64,000 bases of DNA from a virus. Under the pieces are notes generated by a model. That model was given only the letters and a program-made list of their open reading frames with translations. It ran no database searches and was not told the origin of the DNA. Where the stretch lies: IMG/VR virus record IMGVR_UViG_3300034523_000174, positions 1-64,000 of that record; one strand, 5' to 3'. Both the position numbers and the translations under genes were made by a program. This document shows, piece after piece, positions 40,146 through 49,348 of the stretch (positions are counted from its first letter, which is position 1; each line of letters starts with the position of its first letter).

Positions 40146-40385
40146 ATGACCGAGCTGTGCACAGTAGATAGGCTGTATCAGGGTGATACCGTGGCGCGGC
40201 TGATGGAGTTGGCCGAGAACCCCAACGAAAAGCTAGCGCAACGGCTGGATGCCCTCACGGCACTGGGGATGTGGCCCCCGTCGCTGAGAATTCGTGATTT
40301 CCTGATGCGCTTCAAGAATAACCCGGAATGGGAGGCACCATTGCGCGAGGTCGCTACGGCGGCCCTGGTGCGAAGCTTCGAATAA
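40146..40385 (+). CDS. Small helical hypothetical protein
   Basis: The 79 residues are nearly all helical (DTVARLMELAENPNEKLAQR, then DALTALGMWPPSLRIRDFLM). The ribosome-binding site AAGGAGCCCC is strong. I recognise no family. Confidence 0.6.
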   Translation: MTELCTVDRLYQGDTVARLMELAENPNEKLAQRLDALTALGMWPPSLRIRDFLMRFKNNPEWEAPLREVATAALVRSFE

Positions 40386-40456
40386 TTCATACAAAGAAAC
40401 CCCGGCCGGGCCAGAGTGGAGCGGCCAACGCAAACCAAACCGCCAGAGATAAACGT

Positions 40457-40930
40457 ATGACAAAGACACTTATGGAAGCCCCACGGCTTGAATCCACGCC
40501 TTGCGCGCACTGTACCGCCACTGGGCTGCGCGCTGGTGTCGATTGCCCCCGCTGTCACGGCAACGGATCGTTCCTTACCAAGCGCGGCCAGGCAGCGCGC
40601 GCCTACATGCGCACACTGCTGGAAAAGCCAGCCAAAGAGGTAGCCGTGGGGGATGTCGCATGGTTTCCGGTTGGGGGTGTGAAGGTTGCGGCCGCCGTGC
40701 TTCGGGTTGAGCTGGATGTCGGCCCTACCCTGCGCGTTCGACTGCACGGCAAACGCCGCAAGACTGGCGAAGACATTGCCTTTACCGTAGCAACGCATGG
40801 CGCTGTGGATCTGGCGTTTACACCGCTGGAACTGGAAGCTATCCGGGCGAAGGTCGAGGCGTATCAGGCCACGCTGACAATGAAAGGCCTCGCTTCCAAG
40901 CGCCCGCGCATGCTCAAGCGCGCCGCGTAA
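40457..40930 (+). CDS. Zinc-ribbon protein with a C-terminal helical domain
   Basis: Residues 16-41 of this 157-residue protein hold CAHCTATGLRAGVDCPRCHG, a DnaJ-like CxxCxxTG...CxxCxGxG ribbon. The remainder is a basic alpha/beta domain (LDVGPTLRVRLHGKRRKTGE) and a basic C-terminal helix. It resembles the small ribbon protein at 38667 in plan. Nucleic-acid binding is plausible but unproven. Confidence 0.7.
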   Translation: MTKTLMEAPRLESTPCAHCTATGLRAGVDCPRCHGNGSFLTKRGQAARAYMRTLLEKPAKEVAVGDVAWFPVGGVKVAAAVLRVELDVGPTLRVRLHGKRRKTGEDIAFTVATHGAVDLAFTPLELEAIRAKVEAYQATLTMKGLASKRPRMLKRAA

Positions 40931-40979
40931 ATGACGCAAAGGCGCCAAAGCGGCAAAGCGTTTTAGTGTCTTAGAGTTA

Positions 40980-41023
40980 GCCCTACGGCCATTCGGGCCG
41001 ACCGGACATTAAGGACGTAGGGC
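40980..41023 (+). promoter_or_regulatory. Hairpin enclosing the ribosome-binding site of the next gene
   Basis: GCCCTACG (40980-40987) pairs perfectly with CGTAGGGC (41016-41023), right before the ATG. AAGGA lies in the loop, so folding could restrain translation. Confidence 0.45.
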
Positions 41024-41680
41024 ATGAGCGAAGTATTAGCGGTGCGTGGTAGTGATCAGGTAATGCGCGAGCTGGCGCAGACGAAAGCATCCGTGATCGA
41101 AGCTAAGCGGGTGCTGATCGTCGGCGCTGGCGCTCTCCCTAAGCTGCTGGGGGAGTTGAACGATAGCCTGGCCGAGCTGGGCTATGTGTGCGTGCCGCTT
41201 GAGCCCGCGCAAGGCCTGTACAAGACATTTGCGGATCTGCTGGCGTGTCCTTCGCTGGCGCCGCTGCTGGCGGTTGAGGCCGACACCCCGGCGCTGGGGA
41301 TCGATCCACCGGCGGATTACGCGCCCCAGCTGATCAATAATGTCACCGCGCGCCCTGAGCCCCTTCCTGTGGATCCTGAGCACGCCGATCCCGAGCCGGA
41401 GCCTACTGTGGTCGACGTGTCGGGCCTGGATATGGGCAAGCCAATCAACTGGAAGTTGGGGGATGTGTTTATCTCCAATCCCCGTATCACGCTACCGCAC
41501 AAGAGCCGCAAGTGGATTCTCGACTCGCTGGATATTTCCGATCTGGAAAACCTGAGCGGGATCGACGTTCAAATCAGAAGCCCGAACACGACGACTACCG
41601 AGCTGCTGACGCTCAAGCAATTTATGGCTCAGTACGTGTTCCATAAGCGCCCTGCCGCAGAGCAAAGCGCCGCCGAGTAA
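41024..41680 (+). CDS. Hypothetical protein
   Basis: The N-terminal ~85 of 218 residues look alpha/beta (VLIVGAGALPKLLGELNDSL, LGYVCVPL). A Pro/Glu-rich linker follows (about 105-130: RPEPLPVDPEHADPEPEP). The C-terminal domain includes VFISNPRITLPHKSRKWILD. I recognise no family. It ends the small-gene operon, upstream of the two polyvalent genes. Confidence 0.65.
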   Translation: MSEVLAVRGSDQVMRELAQTKASVIEAKRVLIVGAGALPKLLGELNDSLAELGYVCVPLEPAQGLYKTFADLLACPSLAPLLAVEADTPALGIDPPADYAPQLINNVTARPEPLPVDPEHADPEPEPTVVDVSGLDMGKPINWKLGDVFISNPRITLPHKSRKWILDSLDISDLENLSGIDVQIRSPNTTTTELLTLKQFMAQYVFHKRPAAEQSAAE

Positions 41681-41736
41681 CCCCGTTTCGACGCCTCAAA
41701 ATATGGGCTTGCATACCACTATGTAGGCCCATATCC

Positions 41737-44058
41737 ATGCCCCTCAATCCCCTTGAACAGGCCCGGAGCGCCGCCAAGCTGTTACAGCTTCGCGAGCAGC
41801 TACAGTCGGGCACGCTCAATCCCATCGAACAAGTTCGCGTAACTGCCGAGGCGCTGGCGCTGTACACCGCGTTAGGTGGCGCCCCTATGGACGGCCCTAA
41901 GCCTGTCGACGCTGAGCAGGCCGCCGCTTTCGCCGCTGACGACGGCCTGAGTGATGACCCGAACGCCGAAAACTACCGCTACAAAGACACCGGGTATATC
42001 GCCGGGAGCCGAAAGGAGGAAGCCGCCGAGCTGATCCGTGGCGCCCGCGCATCCGGCACCATGCTGCGCGCCAGCGATATCGACTTTACCGCTATCGAAG
42101 CGAACCCCCGCGAAGCCAAGAAGCTGATCACCAAGTCCAACCTTTTCGGCGTGGTCGACTGGGCCGAACTGCAAGCGGGCGGCATGGACCCGGCGGCCGG
42201 CTTCCTGCTGGATCGCGCGTATGCCTCCGTAGGCAAGGAGCCTGGTGAGAATACCCCCGAGGCGCGCAAATCGTTTGTGCTGGGCATGGAGACGCTGCGC
42301 ACCCGCATGGAAGGGTGCAAGACCAGCAAGGACGTGCTGGCGGTAATGGACGATATCCGTGACGAGCTGATGGGCGCCAAGCTCAACGCCGACGAGACGG
42401 ATCAATATAAGACGCTCAGTCAGCAGTCCCATGAGCTTTATCAGCGCAGCCAAGCACTGCGCGACGTACAAGCTGGCCTCAGTGATTCCATGAACCGCGC
42501 CAGCCAAGCCGCGCGCACTGCCAAGTACGACATAGAAAAGCGCCTGAGCCGTGGTTGGAAGCTGACAGACGAGCACGAAAAGGCTGTGACTGATGCCGAA
42601 GCGGAATCGCGCAAGGCTACAGAGGCCTGGCGGCAGAACCTGGAGCAAAACCGCGAAGCGCTCGATGACATGGACAATCAGCGCCGTGTGCTCAGCAAGC
42701 AACAACGTGAAATCGTCGATATCGCCAAGGTTCGCAACCTCAAGTCGCCGGAGTCTCAGGCCTGGCTATCGTTGGGCGAGCGCTTTATCAAGGCGGCCAT
42801 GTTCCGCAGCCGTGCCGGATCGAGCACGTTCCGCGATCACGCGGCCAATGCGCTGGCGGGCGAGCCCAAGACGTGGGAGTGGGCGGAAAAGGACACTGCC
42901 ACCGTTGAAAAGAAGGTGACTCAGAAGCGCCGGACCTTCGCGCTCAAGGTGATCGATGTCTTTGAGCGCAAGGGTGGGCGCACCGTACCGATCAACTCCA
43001 CCAAGGATCTGGAAACCCTCTGTGGATTCCGCGCCGTGCAAACGGGCAACTGGGTACAGAAGGACATCGACAGCGCCAAGTGGCATGTCGAGCAGGCCGC
43101 CGGCGCCATGTGTGACATGGCCGACATGCTGGGGATCAGCGAAAAGGCCTTGGGGTTCGGCGGCCGGCTGGGCATGGCGTTCGGCGCGCGCGGCACTGGC
43201 AACGCTGGCGGCGCCACAGCCAAAGGCACCTATGAGCCGATCCACCGCGTAATCAATATCACCAAGATGAATGGCGGCGGGAGCCTGGGGCATGAGTGCT
43301 GGCACGCGGTCGATAACATCCTGCACAGCGTCCTGCGCGGTGAAGATGGCGGCGCCGAGGACTTCGCCAGCGCCAACCCGAGCCTGATGCCAGAGGGGCC
43401 GATTCGTGATGCGTTCACTTCGCTCAAGAAGGCCTTAACCGAGGGCGATCACAGGCTACCCGAGTCGATCAAGTTCACCGATAGGCAGCGCGCCAACGCC
43501 CGCCACAACATCGACAGCCCGCATAACGAGGTCAGCCGCAAGATCAAGGCCGCCGGCAGTGCTGAGGCCGCTGTGCTCGCCGTGGATAGCCATTTTTCCG
43601 GGATTGATAGCGAGCGCCTGCTGAAACTCAAGAAGCAATGGCGAACCCTGGCCGCCGCCTACTACGCCCCCGAGGGGGTAAGCGATATCCAGCTCAACAC
43701 AGGCCGTGGCGTTTCCAAGTACATGGCCGAGGCCAAGGTGCTCGATGGAGCCAAGAGCAAAGAATATTGGTCCAGCGCTGACGAACTATCGGCCCGCGCT
43801 TTCCAGGGCTACCTGGAGGATCGCCTTGCGGAAAAGGGCCGCCAAAACGACTACCTGAGCAGTCTGGCCGACAACAAACACCACTACTTCCCTGAAATGG
43901 GGGAGCCCTTCAAGCCCTACCCCGAGGGCGAAGAGCGCACGCGCATAAACGCCGCATTTGATCAGGTGTTCCAGGCGCTACGCGACGAAAAGGCCTTTGA
44001 GAAGGCACTGGAAAACACCGCTCTACTCGATTCGATTTTTGGGGTTCACCATGACTGA
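41737..44058 (+). CDS. Polyvalent protein with LPD1-like metal-binding domain
   Basis: The 773 residues start with an N-terminal module (about 1-48) ending LNPIEQVRVTAEALALY, whose plan is shared with the next gene. Coiled-coil parts follow (230-330). Around residue 515-525 is SLGHECWHAVDN, an HExxH-type motif that matches large polyvalent-protein-associated domain 1. Polyvalent proteins are typically packaged and injected with DNA by P1-like phages and by conjugative elements. It ends ALLDSIFGV, near the MLDS pattern. Overlap by eight bases with the next gene indicates coupling. Confidence 0.7.
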   Translation: MPLNPLEQARSAAKLLQLREQLQSGTLNPIEQVRVTAEALALYTALGGAPMDGPKPVDAEQAAAFAADDGLSDDPNAENYRYKDTGYIAGSRKEEAAELIRGARASGTMLRASDIDFTAIEANPREAKKLITKSNLFGVVDWAELQAGGMDPAAGFLLDRAYASVGKEPGENTPEARKSFVLGMETLRTRMEGCKTSKDVLAVMDDIRDELMGAKLNADETDQYKTLSQQSHELYQRSQALRDVQAGLSDSMNRASQAARTAKYDIEKRLSRGWKLTDEHEKAVTDAEAESRKATEAWRQNLEQNREALDDMDNQRRVLSKQQREIVDIAKVRNLKSPESQAWLSLGERFIKAAMFRSRAGSSTFRDHAANALAGEPKTWEWAEKDTATVEKKVTQKRRTFALKVIDVFERKGGRTVPINSTKDLETLCGFRAVQTGNWVQKDIDSAKWHVEQAAGAMCDMADMLGISEKALGFGGRLGMAFGARGTGNAGGATAKGTYEPIHRVINITKMNGGGSLGHECWHAVDNILHSVLRGEDGGAEDFASANPSLMPEGPIRDAFTSLKKALTEGDHRLPESIKFTDRQRANARHNIDSPHNEVSRKIKAAGSAEAAVLAVDSHFSGIDSERLLKLKKQWRTLAAAYYAPEGVSDIQLNTGRGVSKYMAEAKVLDGAKSKEYWSSADELSARAFQGYLEDRLAEKGRQNDYLSSLADNKHHYFPEMGEPFKPYPEGEERTRINAAFDQVFQALRDEKAFEKALENTALLDSIFGVHHD

Positions 44059-46606
44059 TTTAGCTGAAAAGCACTTTAGCGCTATGGAGTTAATGCGCTT
44101 TAGCGCTGAGCTATTGCAAGTGCGCGCCACCCTGGTGGCGGACAAGCTAAACCCACTTGAGCGAGTGCGGTATAGCGCCAGAGGGTTGGAATTACGGGGC
44201 TTGCTGGGTTCGGCTGGCGTATCCCGCCGACCACAGCGCCGCCGAAATGCTGGCGCAGCGCCTGAGCCGCTACCGGCCGCGCCCACGCAACTGATAACGG
44301 ACAAGATCCCGCAGAAAAACGGCGGCGTCCTGGTGGTCGGTGATCCGGAGGCACTGGATACCTACGCCCGCACCTATCTCGACCAGGCCAAGTACACCAA
44401 GGCGCCTACCGGGTTGCTGCTGACCAAGAGCCAGGCGCGACTGGCGCAGTACCTCCCGACCAGCCAAGAGGTATTGCCGTCGGGTGCGGTGATTTACCGC
44501 TATGCCGATGGCGGCGTGGCGGTGGCCTTCGAACGAGAGCTGTCGGGTATTGCCAGTGACCTGGCCGACCTCAAGAGCCAGATGGGGCAGCGGTGGGGTG
44601 CGGAGAAATACCGGGCCGTCTTTGGCGAAGACGCGGCACCGGCGGATATTGCGGCCTTCCAGGCAGAGCAGGACGCCATTGCGCAGCGTAAGGCCGAAAA
44701 CGCCGCCGCTGCGATTGAAGAGGCCGAGGCGCCGCAACGGGAAAAGGAGGCGGCTGAGGCGCTGGCCAAGGTACAGGCCGAAGAGTTGGCGCGTATCCAG
44801 GCTGAGCAGGATCAAGCGAGCCGCGAGGACTTTGAAAAGACTATCGGCGTCGGCAAGGCTGAAAACCCGATCTATCAGGCCTACCTGGACACCCTAGAGA
44901 CGCTGCCAACCTATGAGGACGGCAACTCTGCATTCCTTGGCTGGGCAACCCTGCGTGCTGGCGAGTTTGAGCGCCTGAGCAAAGGTCGTGTATCGGCCGA
45001 CAAGGCTGGCCATCTGGCTTATGTGCGTCAGTGGGCAGATGAGCATCTTTCGGAGCGCGTGAAGTCCGGCGCCCAAGAGCCTGCCCCGGCCACTCAACAC
45101 GAAATCATTGAGTACACCACCAAGCGCGGGAAGGTTCTGCGCGGGATCATCCGCACCGACTTGAGCCAAGCCCAAGCCAAGGCCATCGACCCGTACACCT
45201 GGCGCATGAATGGCGGTTACTTCATTCGCGAGCAACACCTGGACGGCGATACCGCGCATATCCAGGCCGCACCGGCGCCGGTCGTGCTCTCTCCCGAGCA
45301 GCAAGCGGAGAAGGCCGCCGCTGATGAGCGTCTGGCCGAAGAACGCCGCCAGAAGGCTCTTAGCACCCAAGTCGAGAAGCTGCGCGCGGTGGCTGACAAG
45401 GCCGTTGAAGGGGGTGAGGCGGATATGGGCCGGGATCGGCTCACCAACACCGCCAGACGCGCCGGTATGGCCGCCAGCGCCATCGCCAAGGCTGCCACCA
45501 ACAAGGCCGACGGCCTGACGCTCAACAACATCGCGGACGCTATCGAAGTCGGCGCTGCTGGCCTGCTGACCAAGCTCAGCAGCCGCGCCCAACTGGAAGA
45601 GCTGCAAAGAGCGTTGCGCCTGGCGCAGTACGAGACGGATCGGCGCCTGAGCTACAGCGAGCAGCTGAAGCGCAAAGGCCGGCCGTTCGATGAAGATGAT
45701 TTAAAAAATGTCGTCATGCCGAGCCAGGTAACGTGGGCGAACCGCTTCAATGACGCCGCCAAGATCATTGCCAAGAAGAGCCCGACCGGTAATGCCCGGC
45801 TTATTGCTGCCCTGTACAAGATGGGCGCCCGCGCCGAACGCTTCACCATGAACCCCGAGGACGCCGCGATTACCCGAAAGGCCTATGACGTGCTCAAGGG
45901 GCTGAAAGAGGGGTACACGCTGCAAGACGCCGTGGAAAGCCTCGCCCGCCAGGATCGTCTGGCGCGTATGGGCATCACGGACGCATCGACCTTGCGCGAA
46001 GCCGCACGCGAGCTGCTGCCGATGATGGTTGCAAAGACCGAAGAGAGCGCCGTCAAAAAAGCAGAGCGGGCAATCATTGGCCAGAAGGTCGGGATCGACT
46101 TTTTCCCAACGCCTGCAAACGTGGCGCAGCGCATGGCGCGCCTGGCGGGTATCAGTAAAGGGACGCGAGTACTTGAGCCAAGCGCCGGCAATGGCAACCT
46201 GGCAGATGCTGCAAAGGCCGTCGGCGGCGAAGTGGACGTTATCGAGATATCCAGCCAGCTACGCGACATCCTGACGGCCAAGGGGTACACCGTCGTCGCT
46301 CATGACTTCGACGACTTCACGCCCGAGCAGCCATATCAGGCCATCGTGATGAATCCACCCTGGAGTTCTCGCAAAGACGCCAGCCAGATCATGCGCGCCT
46401 TCGACATGCTGGCCAGTGGTGGGCGCCTGGTGGCGATTGCAGGTGAGGGCGTATTTTTCGGCCAGGATCAAAAGGCCGTGGCTTTCCGCGAATGGCTGGA
46501 CACTCACAACGCCACGGTTGAAAAGCTGGAAGGCGGTACATTCAAGGACAAAGACCTGTTGGCGCAAACCGGCGCAAACGGTCGAATTATCGTCCTCAAA
46601 AAGTAG
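44051..46606 (+). CDS. Polyvalent protein with C-terminal methyltransferase domain
   Basis: I chose the ATG at 44051, since a longer version would overlap the upstream gene deeply. Of 851 residues, the first ~50 (MRFSAELLQVRATLV...LNPLERVRYSARGLELRGLLG) match the N-terminal module of the previous protein. Long coiled coils (190-300) follow. Residues ~675-850 form a SAM-dependent methyltransferase: DFFPTPANVAQRM, VLEPSAGNGNLAD (motif I) and VMNPPW (motif IV). The NPPW motif fits an N6-adenine enzyme. As an injected anti-restriction enzyme it could methylate entering DNA. A terminator follows. Confidence 0.8.
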   Translation: MTDLAEKHFSAMELMRFSAELLQVRATLVADKLNPLERVRYSARGLELRGLLGSAGVSRRPQRRRNAGAAPEPLPAAPTQLITDKIPQKNGGVLVVGDPEALDTYARTYLDQAKYTKAPTGLLLTKSQARLAQYLPTSQEVLPSGAVIYRYADGGVAVAFERELSGIASDLADLKSQMGQRWGAEKYRAVFGEDAAPADIAAFQAEQDAIAQRKAENAAAAIEEAEAPQREKEAAEALAKVQAEELARIQAEQDQASREDFEKTIGVGKAENPIYQAYLDTLETLPTYEDGNSAFLGWATLRAGEFERLSKGRVSADKAGHLAYVRQWADEHLSERVKSGAQEPAPATQHEIIEYTTKRGKVLRGIIRTDLSQAQAKAIDPYTWRMNGGYFIREQHLDGDTAHIQAAPAPVVLSPEQQAEKAAADERLAEERRQKALSTQVEKLRAVADKAVEGGEADMGRDRLTNTARRAGMAASAIAKAATNKADGLTLNNIADAIEVGAAGLLTKLSSRAQLEELQRALRLAQYETDRRLSYSEQLKRKGRPFDEDDLKNVVMPSQVTWANRFNDAAKIIAKKSPTGNARLIAALYKMGARAERFTMNPEDAAITRKAYDVLKGLKEGYTLQDAVESLARQDRLARMGITDASTLREAARELLPMMVAKTEESAVKKAERAIIGQKVGIDFFPTPANVAQRMARLAGISKGTRVLEPSAGNGNLADAAKAVGGEVDVIEISSQLRDILTAKGYTVVAHDFDDFTPEQPYQAIVMNPPWSSRKDASQIMRAFDMLASGGRLVAIAGEGVFFGQDQKAVAFREWLDTHNATVEKLEGGTFKDKDLLAQTGANGRIIVLKK

Positions 46607-46626
46607 GTTCGAAACGCGCGAAAACC

Positions 46627-46659
46627 ATGCAAACCCCCGCCAAAAACGGGGGTTTTTGG
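46627..46659 (+). terminator. GCAAACC-led terminator before the capsid gene
   Basis: ATGCAAACCCCCG-CCAAAAA-CGGGGGTTTTTGG. A long-range repeat CATTTCTGA (46670-46678) / TCAGAAATG (46705-46713) follows in the capsid-gene leader. Confidence 0.85.
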
Positions 46660-46722
46660 CCCTTACCATCATTTCTGAAACTAATCGGGCGCAGCCCACC
46701 ATTATCAGAAATGAGGTAACAC

Positions 46723-48408
46723 ATGCCTACGAACATTTACGCGCCCGGATCCGGCTTGGGTGAGGTTGCTGCCAAGGTTGGTGCATTGGTCGGTGCTGCG
46801 CGCGGCAACGACAACATGCTCGACAGTCTCAGCGCTCCAGCCATGGATGCCGTGAAACTCGCCGTAGCAGACGCCAAAAACCTGCTGCCTGAGCGTATGG
46901 CTCGCCTGCTGGACAAGATCGAGGGCGAGGGCAGTCGCGCGTTGGCCGTTACCAGTATGCTGGACGGTATCGCCAGCTTTCAACGCAAGTGTGGTTTCTC
47001 CCCGTCCGCCGACATGATCGACGCGGTAATCTCCCAGGCGGAAAACCTGGCAGACGGCAAAGCTACCGACGTGCTGCCGCACGGAACCACCCTGGACAGC
47101 ATCAGTACCAACAATGCCTCGGCCACCCTGTCGCACCAGCCTAACCGCATCGCGGTAGCTATCACTGGCGGCCTGAGCGAGGCGATCCCGTTCGGCGCCT
47201 ACCTGCCATCCGACCTCAGTTCTAACGAGTCGAAGCTGGCCATCATCACCTCGATTGCCGGTTCGAACTTTGGCGCGTACAAGTCGGGCGAAATCATCGA
47301 CGGCACTTCCGGCGGCCGCGAATACACCCGCTCCGAACGTGTTGTGGACGTTACTGTTGACGTAGCACGTACCGGTGGCACTTTCGCCATCAAAACCCAG
47401 TCGGATGGTGGCGGCGCTACCGTTCCATTGCTGCGTGGTCGTACCTCGATCACCGCCAACGGCTTCCCGGTTGCTTTCGAGCAAACCAACAACTCCGGTA
47501 CAGACAGCTCGCTGATTTCTGGCCAGTTCAAGCAGGGCGCACAGTCTTACGTCATTACCGGTAGCGTCAACGTCGCCACCGGCGCCGGCACCCTGACCTT
47601 TGCCCCAGCCCTGGCCGCTGATATTGATATCGAAGCGCAAGGCTTCATCGACTTCGAAAGCAAGCCTGAGCTGGCGCCAAATATCGGCACCATCGCACAG
47701 AGCTACAGCCTGTACTGTGCACCGTCTCGCCTGATCATGCAGGCCACCCCGGATTCGCGCAGCCAGTCCCAGTCGGAATTGGGCGCCGACCGCCTGACCA
47801 TCGCTGTGCAGGCCGCTCGCACCCAGCTGGCGAACGAGCGTTACATCGCCGCGCTGCATAAGGTCCGCAAGCTGGCCAAAAACACCAGTCGCGAATACGA
47901 CTTTAACGCTGCTGAGCAACTGACGCTGAAAACTCGTGCGGACGCCCTGCGCGACCTGGGCTCGTTCGTGTCGGCTGTTGACCAGGACGTGGCCAACCAG
48001 ACCATGGAATACGGCCTGAGCTTCATGTACGTCGGTTCTAAGGGCATGTCCCAGTTCCTGACCATGGACGCCTCGGACTTCACCCCGTCCGGCCTCCAGT
48101 CGAAGCCAGGTATCTGGCGCATCGGCCGCTACAAGAACAAGTACGACGTGTACTACACCCCGTATGTCGTCCAGGAAACCGACACCGATATCGAAATCCT
48201 GTGCATCGGTCGCTCCCCGCAAGTGGCGCGTAACCCGATTGTCTTCTCGGATGCGGTATCCCCGACCCTGATCCCGCTGGCGGTGAACTCGGATCTGAAA
48301 ACCGGCGCGGCGCTGTTCTCCCGCCAGCTGACCGAAGTGAACCCGCACAAGCCGTCGTCGTTGGGCTGCGCGCTGCTCACCATCAAAAACGTGTACGCAC
48401 TGGGCTAA
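46723..48408 (+). CDS. Major capsid protein
   Basis: The 561 residues carry a likely N-terminal propeptide (about 1-125) with NMLDS (31-35), SMLDG (78-82) and TLDSI (123-127), followed by a long HK97-type-looking body: P-domain-like loops, AQSYSLYCAPSRLIMQATPD, ELGADRLTIAVQAARTQLAN and VVQETDTDIEILCIGR. Codon use is strongly biased to preferred codons, as expected for the most abundant protein. It is first in the tail-and-capsid operon, ahead of sheath and tube. The capsid call comes from order, length and codon use; no sequence homologue was checked. Confidence 0.65.
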   Translation: MPTNIYAPGSGLGEVAAKVGALVGAARGNDNMLDSLSAPAMDAVKLAVADAKNLLPERMARLLDKIEGEGSRALAVTSMLDGIASFQRKCGFSPSADMIDAVISQAENLADGKATDVLPHGTTLDSISTNNASATLSHQPNRIAVAITGGLSEAIPFGAYLPSDLSSNESKLAIITSIAGSNFGAYKSGEIIDGTSGGREYTRSERVVDVTVDVARTGGTFAIKTQSDGGGATVPLLRGRTSITANGFPVAFEQTNNSGTDSSLISGQFKQGAQSYVITGSVNVATGAGTLTFAPALAADIDIEAQGFIDFESKPELAPNIGTIAQSYSLYCAPSRLIMQATPDSRSQSQSELGADRLTIAVQAARTQLANERYIAALHKVRKLAKNTSREYDFNAAEQLTLKTRADALRDLGSFVSAVDQDVANQTMEYGLSFMYVGSKGMSQFLTMDASDFTPSGLQSKPGIWRIGRYKNKYDVYYTPYVVQETDTDIEILCIGRSPQVARNPIVFSDAVSPTLIPLAVNSDLKTGAALFSRQLTEVNPHKPSSLGCALLTIKNVYALG

Positions 48409-48420
48409 CAGGGGGCTGTC

Positions 48421-49038
48421 ATGGCTGCGAAGACTGGCGTTAAAGCGGCGGTGAAAACCGCTGCTGCTAAAACCGCAGCGGCCCCCAAGACCCCGGAAAC
48501 CGTGGAGAAATCCACGGCCCTTCCGGGCGTTGGTGCGCCTGCTGATAACACCGTCCCACCAGGTGGCGAAAGCGAGACGGCCAAGGCCGAGCGCGAAGCT
48601 GCGGAAAAGCTCATGGACGAACTGCGCGAAGAGGCCGAGCGCCTGAATCGGGAGTGGGACGACAGCGCCGCGCGCTTGCTGGCCGAGCAAATGGGCCTGC
48701 TGGAAGACGAAGCCCGCGCGGAGGATTTGGAGCGCGCCGAGCGCCTGAAAACCACGCAAACCACCCCCGAAGAGGGCGCCGCCGGTGCCGTAACTTTGAT
48801 CGGGTGGGCGCTTCCAGAAATCAGCGAGTTTCCGGCCACTGTCACCCTCGAAAACCACACTCGCAACCGCGTCCCGGTGGCCGGCGCGAACATCGGCCTG
48901 GCCCCATATGAGCGGGTTGAAGTCACGGTTTCACAGGAGCAGTTCGCCAAGCTCGCCAAAGCGCTGACCAGCAGTGCGCGGGCGCACAAGTGGGACAACC
49001 TCAAAGGCTTGCAGGTGAAATATGACCGTAAAAATTGA
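48421..49038 (+). CDS. Structural protein with basic tail, coiled coil and a domain repeated in the next gene
   Basis: Residues 1-30 of this 205-residue protein are Lys/Ala-rich. Residues 50-120 form a charged coiled coil (RLNREWDDSAARLLAEQMGL...ARAEDLERAERL). The C-terminal ~80 residues (FPATVTLENHTRNRVPVAGA...LAPYERVEVTVSQE) match the plan of the next, smaller protein. It directly follows the capsid gene, so it could decorate or line the head. Overlap with the next gene is 17 bases. Confidence 0.6.
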   Translation: MAAKTGVKAAVKTAAAKTAAAPKTPETVEKSTALPGVGAPADNTVPPGGESETAKAEREAAEKLMDELREEAERLNREWDDSAARLLAEQMGLLEDEARAEDLERAERLKTTQTTPEEGAAGAVTLIGWALPEISEFPATVTLENHTRNRVPVAGANIGLAPYERVEVTVSQEQFAKLAKALTSSARAHKWDNLKGLQVKYDRKN

Positions 49039-49348
49039 TCGACAGGCTGGTAAAGCCCCGCGCCCACTCGTTGAGGCGTTGGTGGCAGGCCAGCAGTATC
49101 CGTTCCTGGCGTCGTTGACGCACATGAACAAAAAACCGGTGGTGGTCCCGTCCTCGGGCATCAATACCCCAATTGCACCAGGTGAGCCGGTTCAAGTGAA
49201 GGTTAAGAGCTTCGACCAGGCTTGGCTGTTGGTCACGGACCTGGCTGAGCTGGCGCACCGCGCTGGCAATGACGCCGCCGATTTTGCGGTGTTGGCAGCC
49301 CCCAAGGTCGCCAAGGCCAAGGCCGTCGAAGCCCAGGAGGCTAAGTAA
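49022..49348 (+). CDS. Small structural protein, paralogue of the previous C-terminus
   Basis: The 108 residues read YPFLASLTHMNKKPVVVPSS, then IAPGEPVQVKVKSFDQAWLLV, corresponding to FPATVTLENHT..., then LAPYERVEVTVSQEQFAKL in its neighbour. The two probably share a fold and arose by duplication. It ends with a basic Ala/Lys tail (VAKAKAVEAQEAK). It sits between capsid and sheath genes. Confidence 0.6.
   Translation: MTVKIDRQAGKAPRPLVEALVAGQQYPFLASLTHMNKKPVVVPSSGINTPIAPGEPVQVKVKSFDQAWLLVTDLAELAHRAGNDAADFAVLAAPKVAKAKAVEAQEAK

Noticed and set aside
46705-48858. 717-codon open frame on the minus strand
   Set aside because: It is a shadow of the capsid gene: high GC and strong codon bias make the opposite strand open. 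Its composition (many His, Gly, Arg) is not protein-like, and it has no ribosome-binding site.
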